Assembly: GCA_900478215.1 (NCBI GenBank)
Contig: LS483478.1
Location: 3,968,001-4,032,000 of the forward strand
DNA from: Salmonella enterica subsp. houtenae serovar Houten
GTDB lineage: Bacteria > Pseudomonadota > Gammaproteobacteria > Enterobacterales > Enterobacteriaceae
Direction: 5' to 3'
DNA length: 64,000 nucleotides
The notes beneath the pieces were generated by a model. It was given only the letters and a program-made list of their open reading frames with translations. It was not told the DNA's origin and did no database searches. Positions within the stretch are counted from its first letter, which is position 1. Each line of letters begins with the position of its first letter. The translations under genes and the position numbers were made by a program. Shown piece by piece: positions 21,139 through 29,529 of the stretch.

Positions 21139-21145
21139 TGGCGGT

Positions 21146-21180
21146 ATCATACCGTTACGTCATTAAACCAACTATAAACC
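21146..21180 (-). promoter_or_regulatory. mgtA promoter with PhoP box
   Basis: On the minus strand GGTTTA-TAGTT-GGTTTA (21164-21180) is a perfect PhoP direct repeat. A TATGAT -10 element (21146-21151) is 12 bases downstream, the usual PhoP spacing. This places the start near 21138. Low Mg2+ sensed by PhoQ should therefore turn on mgtA. Confidence 0.93.
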
Positions 21181-21257
21181 AGACTTTGCCCATTGCCCTT
21201 CGCTTGAGTAAAGTTACTCTTTTTATCACCATCAGCTTCGCACCACGGGAAAACAGG

Positions 21258-22205
21258 ATGCAAAATCGGCTCACTATCAAAGACATCGCCCGCCTGAGCG
21301 GCGTAGGGAAATCAACTGTTTCCCGCGTGCTTAACAATGAAAGCGGCGTAAGCGAACGTACCCGCGAGCGTGTCGAAGCGGTGATGAATCAACACGGTTT
21401 CTCCCCGTCCCGCTCCGCCCGTGCGATGCGGGGACAAAGTGATAAAGTGGTCGCTATTATCGTCACTCGCCTTGATTCGTTGTCTGAAAACCTCGCGGTT
21501 CAGACCATGCTGCCTGCGTTTTATGAACAGGGCTACGACCCTATTATGATGGAAAGTCAGTTCTCGCCGACGCTGGTAGCGGAACATCTGAGAATGCTCA
21601 GACGGCGTAATATCGATGGCGTGGTGCTGTTTGGTTTTACGGGTATTACAGAAGAGCTGATCGCTCCCTGGAAAACCTCGCTGGTGCTGCTGGCAAGAGA
21701 TGCGAAGGGTTTTGCCTCCGTCTGCTACGACGACGAGGGCGCGATTCATATTCTCATGCAGCGACTGTATAAACAGGGGCACCGCAACATTAGCTTTCTG
21801 GGCGTTCCCCATAGCGATATTACCACCGGCAAACGTCGGCATGACGCATACCTGGCGTTTTGCAAAAAACATAAACTTCATCCCGTCGCCGCCCTGCCCG
21901 GCCTTGCCATGAAGCAGGGCTATGAGCATACGGCAAGCGTCATCATGCCGGATACCACCGCGTTAGTCTGCGCCACCGATACGCTGGCGTTGGGCGCCAG
22001 TAAGTATTTACAGGAGCAACGTATTGAGGCGCTGCAACTGGCAAGCGTCGGGAACACGCCGCTGATAAAATTCCTGCACCCGGAGATCGTCACTGTCGAT
22101 CCTGGCTATGCTGAAGCCGGACGGCAGGCGGCTTCGCAACTGATCGAACAGATCAATGGCCGCTGCGATCCGCGCCGGATCGTCATTCCTTCTACCCTCG
22201 CCTGA
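21258..22205 (+). CDS. treR: Trehalose operon repressor TreR
   Basis: 315-residue LacI-family repressor. N-terminal helix-turn-helix with LTIKDIARLSGVGKSTVSRV, hinge near residue 55, then the periplasmic-binding-protein-like domain that binds trehalose 6-phosphate as inducer. The ATG at 21258 follows an ACAGGA Shine-Dalgarno; longer in-frame readings run into the mgtA promoter region. It is divergent from mgtA and represses treBC through the palindrome at 22258. Confidence 0.96.
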   Translation: MQNRLTIKDIARLSGVGKSTVSRVLNNESGVSERTRERVEAVMNQHGFSPSRSARAMRGQSDKVVAIIVTRLDSLSENLAVQTMLPAFYEQGYDPIMMESQFSPTLVAEHLRMLRRRNIDGVVLFGFTGITEELIAPWKTSLVLLARDAKGFASVCYDDEGAIHILMQRLYKQGHRNISFLGVPHSDITTGKRRHDAYLAFCKKHKLHPVAALPGLAMKQGYEHTASVIMPDTTALVCATDTLALGASKYLQEQRIEALQLASVGNTPLIKFLHPEIVTVDPGYAEAGRQAASQLIEQINGRCDPRRIVIPSTLA

Positions 22206-22257
22206 GTGGCTGATTAAACCGAATACCAGGCGTAATTTGTGATCGTCGCCGTGTTTA

Positions 22258-22269
22258 GGGAACGTTCCC
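22258..22269. promoter_or_regulatory. TreR operator of treBC
   Basis: GGGAACGTTCCC, a perfect 12-bp palindrome with the LacI/GalR-type CG centre, located 73 bases before treB. It matches the operator known for E. coli TreR. A TTTGTGATCG half-site for CRP lies about 20 bases upstream. Confidence 0.85.
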
Positions 22270-22342
22270 ATTTTTAAACCAACGTTGAAGAGATACTCTT
22301 GCGCCAACCAATAGCATACCTCCTCTGCCATGAGGCTTTACG

Positions 22343-23761
22343 ATGAGCAAAGTAAAACAAGCCGATATCGACCGGCTGATTGAACGGGTCGGCGGGCGCG
22401 ACAATATCGCCACGGTGAGCCACTGCATTACTCGCCTGCGCTTTGTGCTCTACCAGCCAGCAAACGCCAAGCCAAAAGAGATCGAACAATTACCGATGGT
22501 CAAAGGCTGTTTCACCAACGCCGGGCAGTTTCAGGTAGTGATCGGCACCGACGTTGGCGATTACTATAAAGCGCTGCTGGACACTACCGGCAAAGCGCAT
22601 GTCGATAAAGAACAGGCAAAAAAAGCCGCTCGCCAAAACATGAAGTGGCATGAGCAGTTAATTTCCCACTTCGCGGAGATCTTCTTTCCGCTGCTACCGG
22701 CGTTGATCAGCGGCGGTCTGATCTTAGGCTTTCGTAATGTGATCGGCGATGTGCCGATGAGCAACGGCCAAACGCTGGCGCAGATGCATCCGACGCTAAA
22801 AACGCTTTATGATTTTTTATGGTTGATCGGCGAAGCGATCTTCTTCTATCTGCCGGTGGGGATCTGCTGGTCAGCGGTGAAAAAAATGGGCGGCACGCCG
22901 ATCCTCGGTATCGTGCTCGGCGTAACGCTGGTGTCGCCGCAGTTGATGAATGCCTATCTGCTGGGCCAGCAAACGCCGGACGTCTGGAACTTCGGCTTAT
23001 TTAGCATTGAGAAGGTGGGTTACCAGGCGCAGGTTATCCCGGCGCTACTGGCAGGGCTGGCGCTTGGGTTTATTGAAACGCGGTTGAAACGCATCGTGCC
23101 GGATTATTTCTACCTGGTCGTCGTCCCGGTCTGTTCGTTGATACTGGCCGTCTTTCTCGCCCACGCCGTTATTGGCCCCTTTGGTCGTATGATCGGCGAC
23201 GGCGTGGCCTTTGCGGTACGTTATCTGATGACCGGCAGTTTCGCCCCGATAGGCGCGACGCTGTTCGGCTTCCTGTATGCCCCGTTGGTCATTACCGGTG
23301 TCCACCAGACAACACTCGCTATCGATATGCAGATGGTCCAGAGCATGGGCGGTACGCCAGTCTGGCCGCTAATTGCGCTGTCAAATATCGCGCAGGCCTC
23401 CGCCGTGGTGGGCATCATCATCTCCAGCCGTAAACACAATGAACGCGAGATCTCCGTTCCTGCCGCCATTTCCGCTTACCTTGGGGTAACCGAACCGGCG
23501 ATGTACGGTATCAACCTGAAGTATCGTTTTCCGATGCTGTGCGCGATGATCGGCTCTGGTCTGGCGGGACTGCTCTGCGGTCTGAACGGCGTCATCGCCA
23601 ACGGTATCGGCGTGGGCGGCCTGCCGGGTATCCTGTCTATACCGCCGCGCTACTGGCAGGTGTACGGCATGGCGATGGTTATCGCGATCGTTATCCCGAT
23701 GATTCTGACCACCTTTATCTATCAGCGTAAGCATCGTCAGGGCACATTACAAATTGTCTAA
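22343..23761 (+). CDS. treB: Trehalose-specific PTS enzyme IIBC
   Basis: 472-residue PTS permease that imports trehalose and phosphorylates it to trehalose 6-phosphate. The N-terminal EIIB domain has the phosphorylated cysteine in VSHCITRLRF (near residue 28), followed by the EIIC domain with about ten membrane segments; TEPAMYGINL near residue 385 is the EIIC signature. No EIIA domain is attached; in E. coli the glucose EIIA (Crr) serves. Its 3' end is followed directly by treC. Confidence 0.97.
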   Translation: MSKVKQADIDRLIERVGGRDNIATVSHCITRLRFVLYQPANAKPKEIEQLPMVKGCFTNAGQFQVVIGTDVGDYYKALLDTTGKAHVDKEQAKKAARQNMKWHEQLISHFAEIFFPLLPALISGGLILGFRNVIGDVPMSNGQTLAQMHPTLKTLYDFLWLIGEAIFFYLPVGICWSAVKKMGGTPILGIVLGVTLVSPQLMNAYLLGQQTPDVWNFGLFSIEKVGYQAQVIPALLAGLALGFIETRLKRIVPDYFYLVVVPVCSLILAVFLAHAVIGPFGRMIGDGVAFAVRYLMTGSFAPIGATLFGFLYAPLVITGVHQTTLAIDMQMVQSMGGTPVWPLIALSNIAQASAVVGIIISSRKHNEREISVPAAISAYLGVTEPAMYGINLKYRFPMLCAMIGSGLAGLLCGLNGVIANGIGVGGLPGILSIPPRYWQVYGMAMVIAIVIPMILTTFIYQRKHRQGTLQIV

Positions 23762-23810
23762 TTCTTCTTCGGAGCGCAGTTGCCTCCCAACGCACTTGCA
23801 GGAAACAACA

Positions 23811-25463
23811 ATGACTATTCCCCTCTGGTGGCAAAACGGCGTTATTTATCAGATCTACCCGAAAAGTTTTCAGGACACAACCGGCAGCGGCACCGGCGAT
23901 TTACGCGGCGTCACGCAGCGCCTTGACTACCTACAGCGACTCGGCGTGGATGCCATCTGGCTCACGCCGTTTTATATCTCGCCACAGGTGGATAACGGTT
24001 ATGACGTTGCAAATTATACGGCTATCGACCCGACCTACGGCACGCTGGATGATTTTGACGAGCTGGTCGCGCAGGCGAAAGCACGCGGTATTCGCATCAT
24101 CCTGGATATGGTGTTTAACCATACTTCTACCCAGCACGCCTGGTTTCGCGAAGCGCTGAACAAAGAGAGCCCATACCGTCAGTTTTACATCTGGCGCGAT
24201 GGCACGCCGGATGTCTGCCCGAATAACTGGCAATCTAAATTTGGCGGCAGCGCCTGGCGCTGGCATAGTCAAAGCGAACAATATTATTTACACCTTTTCG
24301 CGCCTGAACAGGCCGACCTGAACTGGGAAAACCCCGTCGTGCGCGCCGAGCTGAAAAAGGTCTGCGAATTTTGGGCCGATCGCGGCGTGGATGGCCTGCG
24401 TCTGGACGTGGTGAATCTGATCGCCAAAGATCAGGATTTTCCTGACGATCAGGCGGGCGATGGACGCCGCTTTTATACCGACGGACCGCGCGCGCATGTG
24501 TTTTTACGCGAAATGAACCGTGACGTTTTTACGCCGCGTAATCTGATGACGGTAGGCGAAATGTCCTCTACCACGCTGGAAAACTGCCAGCAATATTCTG
24601 CACTTAGCGGCGACGAACTCTCGATGACCTTCAATTTTCATCATCTGAAGGTGGATTATCCCAATGGCGAAAAGTGGGCGCTGGCCAAACCTGACTATGT
24701 GGCGCTGAAAGCGTTATTCCGCCACTGGCAACAGGGGATGCATAACGTCGCCTGGAACGCGTTATTCTGGTGTAATCACGATCAGCCGCGCATCGTTTCC
24801 CGTTTTGGCGACGAGGGTGAATACCGGATTCCAGCCGCGAAAATGCTGGCGATAGCGCTGCACGGTATGCAAGGGACGCCTTATATCTATCAGGGCGAAG
24901 AAATCGGCATGACCAACCCACACTTTACCCGCATCACCGATTATCGCGATGTGGAAAGCCATAACATGTTTGCCGCGCTACGCGCCGCCGGTCGCGACCC
25001 CGCCGAACTGCTGGCTATCCTGGCCAGTAAATCCCGCGATAACAGCCGCACGCCGATGCAGTGGGACAGCGGTAAAAACGCCGGTTTCACCCAGGGCGAG
25101 CCGTGGATAAACCTGTGCGATAACTATGCGGAGGTTAACGTCGCGGCGGCATTACGCGATGAAAACTCGGTGTTTTACACCTATCAAAAGCTGATTGCGC
25201 TGCGTAAAACACAGCCTGTACTGATCTGGGGCGATTATCAGGATCTCCTCCCGGATAGCCCATCGGTATGGTGTTACCGCCGCCAATGGCAAGGGCAAAC
25301 CCTGCTGGTCGTCGCCAATCTGAGCAAAACGTGTCAGGAGTGGCATCCGCCGCATACCACAGGACAGTGGCAGACGCTAATGCACAATTATGGTGAAGCC
25401 GCCAGCCAGCCGGGGGCGATGACGCTCCGCCCATTTGAAGCCATCTGGTGGTTACAACGCTAG
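23811..25463 (+). CDS. treC: Trehalose-6-phosphate hydrolase
   Basis: GH13 enzyme, 550 residues, splitting trehalose 6-phosphate into glucose and glucose 6-phosphate in the cytoplasm. The catalytic set is present: nucleophile D199 in GLRLDVVNL, acid/base E250 in VGEMS and D324 in NHDQPR. The start at 23811 (MTIPLWWQNGV) fits the family; a frame opening inside the treB end adds 19 unrelated residues. An imperfect hairpin (25485-25519) after the stop may terminate the operon. Confidence 0.97.
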   Translation: MTIPLWWQNGVIYQIYPKSFQDTTGSGTGDLRGVTQRLDYLQRLGVDAIWLTPFYISPQVDNGYDVANYTAIDPTYGTLDDFDELVAQAKARGIRIILDMVFNHTSTQHAWFREALNKESPYRQFYIWRDGTPDVCPNNWQSKFGGSAWRWHSQSEQYYLHLFAPEQADLNWENPVVRAELKKVCEFWADRGVDGLRLDVVNLIAKDQDFPDDQAGDGRRFYTDGPRAHVFLREMNRDVFTPRNLMTVGEMSSTTLENCQQYSALSGDELSMTFNFHHLKVDYPNGEKWALAKPDYVALKALFRHWQQGMHNVAWNALFWCNHDQPRIVSRFGDEGEYRIPAAKMLAIALHGMQGTPYIYQGEEIGMTNPHFTRITDYRDVESHNMFAALRAAGRDPAELLAILASKSRDNSRTPMQWDSGKNAGFTQGEPWINLCDNYAEVNVAAALRDENSVFYTYQKLIALRKTQPVLIWGDYQDLLPDSPSVWCYRRQWQGQTLLVVANLSKTCQEWHPPHTTGQWQTLMHNYGEAASQPGAMTLRPFEAIWWLQR

Positions 25464-25653
25464 CGCGACGTCCATATACGGATAAACGCTGCAGCCCTAT
25501 TGACACAGGCTGCGGCGTTGCTCCAGGTTACTGTCTGTTTTTGTTGAATAATTAATCAGATTTTTCTTGCCGCCCTTTACAAACGCTACAGTGCCCGCCA
25601 TCTGTACGCTCTGATTTTTACCTTGTTCTACGTCAATAAAATTGCAAACATCC
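25464..25653. other. Non-coding region between treC and the nrdD control sites
   Basis: Contains an imperfect hairpin AACGCTGCAGCC/GGCTGCGGCGTT (25485-25519), a probable weak terminator of treBC. I see no gene here. The next 200 bases hold the nrdD regulatory sites listed separately. Confidence 0.7.
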
Positions 25654-25667
25654 TTGATGCAAATCAC
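25654..25667. promoter_or_regulatory. FNR site upstream of nrdD
   Basis: TTGAT-GCAA-ATCAC matches the FNR consensus TTGAT-N4-ATCAA at all but the last base. It fits the anaerobic induction of nrdDG and overlaps the first NrdR-like box. Confidence 0.8.
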
Positions 25668-25710
25668 TACATATAGACTTTAAAATGCACGCCGACCCAA
25701 TATATTGTAT
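25664..25710. promoter_or_regulatory. Two NrdR-box-like palindromes upstream of nrdD
   Basis: TCACTACATATAGACT (25664-25679) and ACCCAATATATTGTAT (25695-25710) both resemble the NrdR box ACACWATATATWGTGT. Their starts are 31 bases apart, close to three helical turns, the usual NrdR arrangement. They would let the nucleotide-sensing repressor NrdR shut off nrdDG. Confidence 0.72.
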
Positions 25711-25759
25711 TAATTGACTACAATTGCTACAACACCCGTTCACTCAATATAAGGTGAAT

Positions 25760-25845
25760 TGTGGATAACCTGGGTCAGGATTGCGGGAAGTCGTTGGAAA
25801 AGAGATGAATAAACCTGTTATGGCTTCCCCGACCTCTGTGGATAA
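25760..25845. promoter_or_regulatory. Two perfect DnaA-box sequences in the nrdD leader
   Basis: TGTGGATAA, the reverse complement of the strong DnaA box TTATCCACA, occurs at 25760-25768 and 25837-25845 in the same orientation, each followed by CCTG. DnaA control is established for nrdAB in E. coli. Control of nrdD by DnaA is my inference. Confidence 0.55.
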
Positions 25846-25871
25846 CCTGTTCTTATAAATATGGAGTGATC

Positions 25872-28010
25872 ATGACACCGCATGTGATGAAACGAGATGG
25901 CTGTAAAGTGCCATTCAAATCAGAGCGCATTAAAGAAGCCATTCTACGTGCAGCTAAAGCAGCGGGAGTCGATGACGCAGATTACTGTGCCACCGTCGCG
26001 GAAGTCGTTAGCAGCCACATGAACGCGCGCAGTCAGGTGGATATTAACGAGATCCAGACTGCGGTTGAAAACCAACTGATGTCCGGCCCGTACAAACAGC
26101 TTGCCCGCGCCTACATCGAATACCGTCACGATCGCGACATTCAGCGTGAAAAGCGTGGTCGTCTGAACCAGGAAATTCGCGGCCTGGTCGAACAAACTAA
26201 CTCCGCGTTGCTCAATGAGAACGCCAACAAAGACAGTAAAGTGATCCCGACCCAGCGCGATTTGCTGGCCGGGATTGTCGCTAAACACTATGCCCGGCAG
26301 CACCTGTTGCCGCGTGACGTGGTACAAGCGCATGAGCGCGGCGATATCCACTATCACGATCTCGACTATTCGCCGTTCTTCCCGATGTTCAACTGTATGT
26401 TGATCGACCTGAAAGGGATGCTGACCCAAGGCTTTAAGATGGGTAACGCCGAAATCGAACCACCAAAATCTATCTCTACCGCGACTGCCGTTACCGCGCA
26501 GATTATCGCTCAGGTCGCCAGCCATATTTATGGCGGTACGACGATTAACCGTATTGATGAAGTGTTGGCGCCGTTTGTGACCGCCAGCTTCAATAAACAC
26601 CGTCAAACCGCCGCGGAGTGGCAGATTCCGGATGCCGAAGGGTATGCGCGTTCCCGTACCGAAAAAGAGTGCTACGACGCCTTCCAGTCGCTGGAGTACG
26701 AGGTTAACACGCTGCATACCGCGAACGGCCAGACGCCTTTCGTGACCTTTGGTTTTGGCCTCGGCACCAGTTGGGAGTCGCGTCTGATCCAGGCGTCTAT
26801 TCTGCGTAACCGTATCGCAGGCCTCGGTAAAAATCGCAAAACCGCCGTGTTCCCGAAACTGGTCTTCGCCATCCGCGACGGTCTGAACCACAAGTTTGGC
26901 GATCCGAACTATGACATCAAACAACTGGCGCTGGAGTGCGCGAGCAAGCGCATGTATCCGGACATCCTCAACTACGATCAAGTGGTCAAAGTCACCGGTT
27001 CGTTCAAAACGCCAATGGGCTGCCGTAGTTTCCTCGGCGTATGGGAGAACGAAAACGGCGAGCAGATCCACGACGGGCGCAACAACCTGGGCGTGATTAG
27101 CCTTAACCTGCCGCGCATCGCGCTGGAAGCCAAAGGCGACGAAACCGCATTCTGGAAATTGCTGGATGAACGTCTGGCACTGGCGCGGAAGGCGCTGATG
27201 ACCCGTATTGCCCGCCTTGAAGGCGTGAAAGCCCGCGTCGCGCCTATCCTGTATATGGAAGGCGCCTGCGGCGTGCGGCTGAAAGCGGACGACGACGTGT
27301 CTGAAATCTTTAAAAATGGTCGTGCGTCTATCTCGCTGGGCTACATTGGTATCCACGAAACCATTAACGCGCTGTTCGGCGGCGAACACCTGTACGACAG
27401 CGAGCAGCTTCGCGCTAAAGGCATCGCGATTGTGGAACGTCTGCGCCAGGCCGTGGATCAGTGGAAAGACGAGACCGGCTATGGCTTCAGCTTGTACAGC
27501 ACGCCAAGCGAAAACCTCTGTGACCGCTTCTGCCGTCTGGATACTGCCGAGTTCGGCGTGGTGCCGGGCGTAACCGATAAAGGTTACTACACCAACAGCT
27601 TCCACCTCGACGTGGAGAAAAAGGTCAACCCGTACGACAAAATCGATTTCGAAGCGCCGTATCCACCGCTGGCGAACGGCGGTTTCATTTGCTACGGCGA
27701 ATACCCGAACATTCAGCACAACCTGAAAGCGCTGGAAGATGTCTGGGATTACAGCTATCAACACGTGCCCTATTACGGCACCAATACGCCGATCGATGAA
27801 TGCTACGAGTGCGGCTTTACCGGCGAGTTCGAATGTACCAGTAAAGGTTTCACCTGCCCGAAATGCGGCAACCACGACGCCGCCCGCGTGTCGGTTACCC
27901 GTCGCGTTTGTGGTTATTTAGGCAGCCCGGACGCGCGTCCGTTTAACGCCGGTAAGCAGGAAGAAGTGAAGCGCCGCGTGAAGCATTTAGGCAACGGGCA
28001 GATAGGTTAA
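25872..28010 (+). CDS. nrdD: Anaerobic ribonucleoside-triphosphate reductase
   Basis: Class III reductase, 712 residues, making dNTPs from NTPs without oxygen with formate as reductant. N-terminal ATP-cone (residues 3-92) for allosteric control; glycyl radical at G681 in RVCGYLGSPDARP; four zinc cysteines in CYECG...CPKCG (near residues 644-665). The ATG at 25872 is the family start; a GTG two codons earlier is not needed. NrdG, encoded 184 bases downstream, activates it. The opposite strand has a 643-codon open frame that is only a codon-bias shadow. Confidence 0.98.
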   Translation: MTPHVMKRDGCKVPFKSERIKEAILRAAKAAGVDDADYCATVAEVVSSHMNARSQVDINEIQTAVENQLMSGPYKQLARAYIEYRHDRDIQREKRGRLNQEIRGLVEQTNSALLNENANKDSKVIPTQRDLLAGIVAKHYARQHLLPRDVVQAHERGDIHYHDLDYSPFFPMFNCMLIDLKGMLTQGFKMGNAEIEPPKSISTATAVTAQIIAQVASHIYGGTTINRIDEVLAPFVTASFNKHRQTAAEWQIPDAEGYARSRTEKECYDAFQSLEYEVNTLHTANGQTPFVTFGFGLGTSWESRLIQASILRNRIAGLGKNRKTAVFPKLVFAIRDGLNHKFGDPNYDIKQLALECASKRMYPDILNYDQVVKVTGSFKTPMGCRSFLGVWENENGEQIHDGRNNLGVISLNLPRIALEAKGDETAFWKLLDERLALARKALMTRIARLEGVKARVAPILYMEGACGVRLKADDDVSEIFKNGRASISLGYIGIHETINALFGGEHLYDSEQLRAKGIAIVERLRQAVDQWKDETGYGFSLYSTPSENLCDRFCRLDTAEFGVVPGVTDKGYYTNSFHLDVEKKVNPYDKIDFEAPYPPLANGGFICYGEYPNIQHNLKALEDVWDYSYQHVPYYGTNTPIDECYECGFTGEFECTSKGFTCPKCGNHDAARVSVTRRVCGYLGSPDARPFNAGKQEEVKRRVKHLGNGQIG

Positions 28011-28194
28011 TTTCGACAGTATTATTGACTGGCGATGCGACGCCTTTCGGGCCATTTTTTCCGCAACGCAATTCACGTCATAGCAAGGCAGCAAATGAGT
28101 GGGTCCCGGGGAGCTTACATAAGTAAGTGACTCGGGCGCATGAATGCAGCTAACGCAGCTATGGCGCGAATTGATAAGCGGATGAGAAGCAAAA
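28011..28194. repeat. nrdD-nrdG gap with dispersed repeat, copy 2
   Basis: Contains GCTTACATAAGTAAGTGACTCGG followed by ATGCAGCTAACGCAG (28110-28165). This shares GCAGCYAACGCAG with copy 1 near 9850. The TTACATAAGTAA part is a near-perfect palindrome. No coding frame is seen; it may be an operon-internal stability or processing element. Confidence 0.55.
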
Positions 28195-28659
28195 ATGAGA
28201 TTTCACCAATATTACCCCGTCGATATCGTTAACGGCCCCGGCACCCGCTGCACCCTGTTTGTGTCAGGATGCGTGCATGAATGCCCTGGCTGCTATAACA
28301 AAAGCACCTGGCGGCTCAATTCCGGCCAGCCGTTTACCAAAGAAATGGAAGATAAGATCATTGCCGATCTGAACGACACGCGCATTCACCGTCAGGGGAT
28401 CTCGCTGTCGGGCGGCGATCCGCTGCATCCGCAAAACGTACCGGATATCCTGGCGCTGGTACAACGTATTCGCGCCGAGTGCCCCGGAAAGGATATCTGG
28501 GTATGGACTGGCTATAAGCTTGATGAACTCAGCGCCGCGCAGAGGCAGGTGGTCAATCTTATCAACGTGCTGGTGGACGGTAAATTTGTCCAGGATCTGA
28601 AAGATCCTGCGCTTATCTGGCGCGGCAGCAGCAACCAGGTGGTGCATCACCTGCGGTAA
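28195..28659 (+). CDS. nrdG: Anaerobic RNR activating enzyme (radical SAM)
   Basis: 154-residue activase that uses a [4Fe-4S] cluster and S-adenosylmethionine to make the glycyl radical on NrdD. Cluster cysteines are C26, C30 and C33 in CVHECPGC (CxxxCxxC). The GGDP motif near residue 79 (SLSGGDPLHP) helps bind SAM. It lies in the same direction as nrdD, with a repeat-bearing gap between. Confidence 0.97.
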   Translation: MRFHQYYPVDIVNGPGTRCTLFVSGCVHECPGCYNKSTWRLNSGQPFTKEMEDKIIADLNDTRIHRQGISLSGGDPLHPQNVPDILALVQRIRAECPGKDIWVWTGYKLDELSAAQRQVVNLINVLVDGKFVQDLKDPALIWRGSSNQVVHHLR

Positions 28660-28730
28660 TGCGGGGATATTGAGTCAAAGCCGTTACTCGTCCGCTACTT
28701 TTACACCACTCTTTCGCTTCCTGCCTACAG

Positions 28731-28800
28731 GGATATGCATATGCCTATACATATGTAACACACAGGCATATAATTAACTCCGACACTGGCATATAACATC
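28731..28800. promoter_or_regulatory. Probable vapBC promoter-operator
   Basis: Overlapping palindromic elements: CATATG-CCTATA-CATATG at 28739-28756 and two GGCATATAA boxes at about 28765 and 28788, with TATAAT as a possible -10 (28769-28774). Autoregulation by a VapBC complex binding repeated half-sites is usual for this family; assignment of the exact operator is inferred. Confidence 0.6.
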
Positions 28801-28825
28801 ACGCCCACAGGGGCAGGAGACGACC

Positions 28826-29056
28826 ATGCGAACCGTATCTGTATTTAAAAATGGCAATAACCGCGCGATCCGTCTTCCACGCGATCTGGATTTTGAGGGC
28901 GTCAACGAGCTTGAAATCTTCCGCGAAGGTGACACGATTATCCTACGCCCAGCCCGCCCCTCCTGGGGTTCGTTCCGCCATGAGGAAAAAGTTAACCCGG
29001 ACTTTCTAACGGAACGCGAAGACATCGTCAGCGATGAGGGACGCTTTGAACTATGA
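28826..29056 (+). CDS. vapB: VapB-type antitoxin
   Basis: 76-residue antitoxin with an N-terminal AbrB/SpoVT (swapped-hairpin) DNA-binding domain, MRTVSVFKNGNNRAIRLPRD. The C-terminal half (residues 45-76) is acidic and should wrap the toxin. Shine-Dalgarno CAGGAGA precedes the ATG. Its last bases overlap the vapC ATG (ATGA), giving coupled translation. Confidence 0.93.
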   Translation: MRTVSVFKNGNNRAIRLPRDLDFEGVNELEIFREGDTIILRPARPSWGSFRHEEKVNPDFLTEREDIVSDEGRFEL

Positions 29057-29469
29057 GTAAAACCTACATGCTGGATACCTGCATCTGTTCTTTCATTATG
29101 CGTGAGCAGCCGGAAGCTGTGCTGAAACACCTTGAACAGACAGTGTTGCGCCGCCATCGTATTGTGGTGTCGGCGATTACCTACGCCGAAATGCGTTTTG
29201 GCTGTACGGGCAAAAAAGCCTCTCCGCGCCATGCCCAACGGGTCGATGCATTCTGTAGCCGCCTGGATGCCGTGCTGGCCTGGGACCGGGCGGCAGTGGA
29301 TGCCACCACAGAGATTCGTGCCGTACTGGCCGCCTCCGGTACGCCGATTGGATCAAACGATGCGGCTATCGCCGGTCATGCCATTGCGTCCGGGGCGATA
29401 CTGGTCACTAATAACGTGAGGGAATTTGAGCGGGTACCGGGCTTGCAGTACGAAGATTGGGTAAAATAA
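29053..29469 (+). CDS. vapC: VapC-type PIN-domain toxin
   Basis: 138-residue PIN endoribonuclease. The acidic metal-binding residues are visible as D8 in MLDT, E45 in YAEM and D98 in GSNDAAIAGHA, with TNNVREF as the fourth conserved block. Salmonella and Shigella VapC cut initiator tRNA-fMet in the anticodon loop; the same target is likely here. The pair sits between nrdG and the accessory sugar operon with no mobility genes nearby. Confidence 0.93.
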   Translation: MSKTYMLDTCICSFIMREQPEAVLKHLEQTVLRRHRIVVSAITYAEMRFGCTGKKASPRHAQRVDAFCSRLDAVLAWDRAAVDATTEIRAVLAASGTPIGSNDAAIAGHAIASGAILVTNNVREFERVPGLQYEDWVK

Positions 29470-29529
29470 CCCGTGCCGGCATACCGACAAGCACGTAAAT
29501 CTTCTTAACAATGACGTGACGGGAAAGTG

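Noticed and set aside
25944..27875. A 643-codon open frame antisense to nrdD
   Set aside because: Its reading is complementary to a well-conserved, certain gene with strong codon bias. The predicted protein has no recognisable domain and no ribosome binding site.
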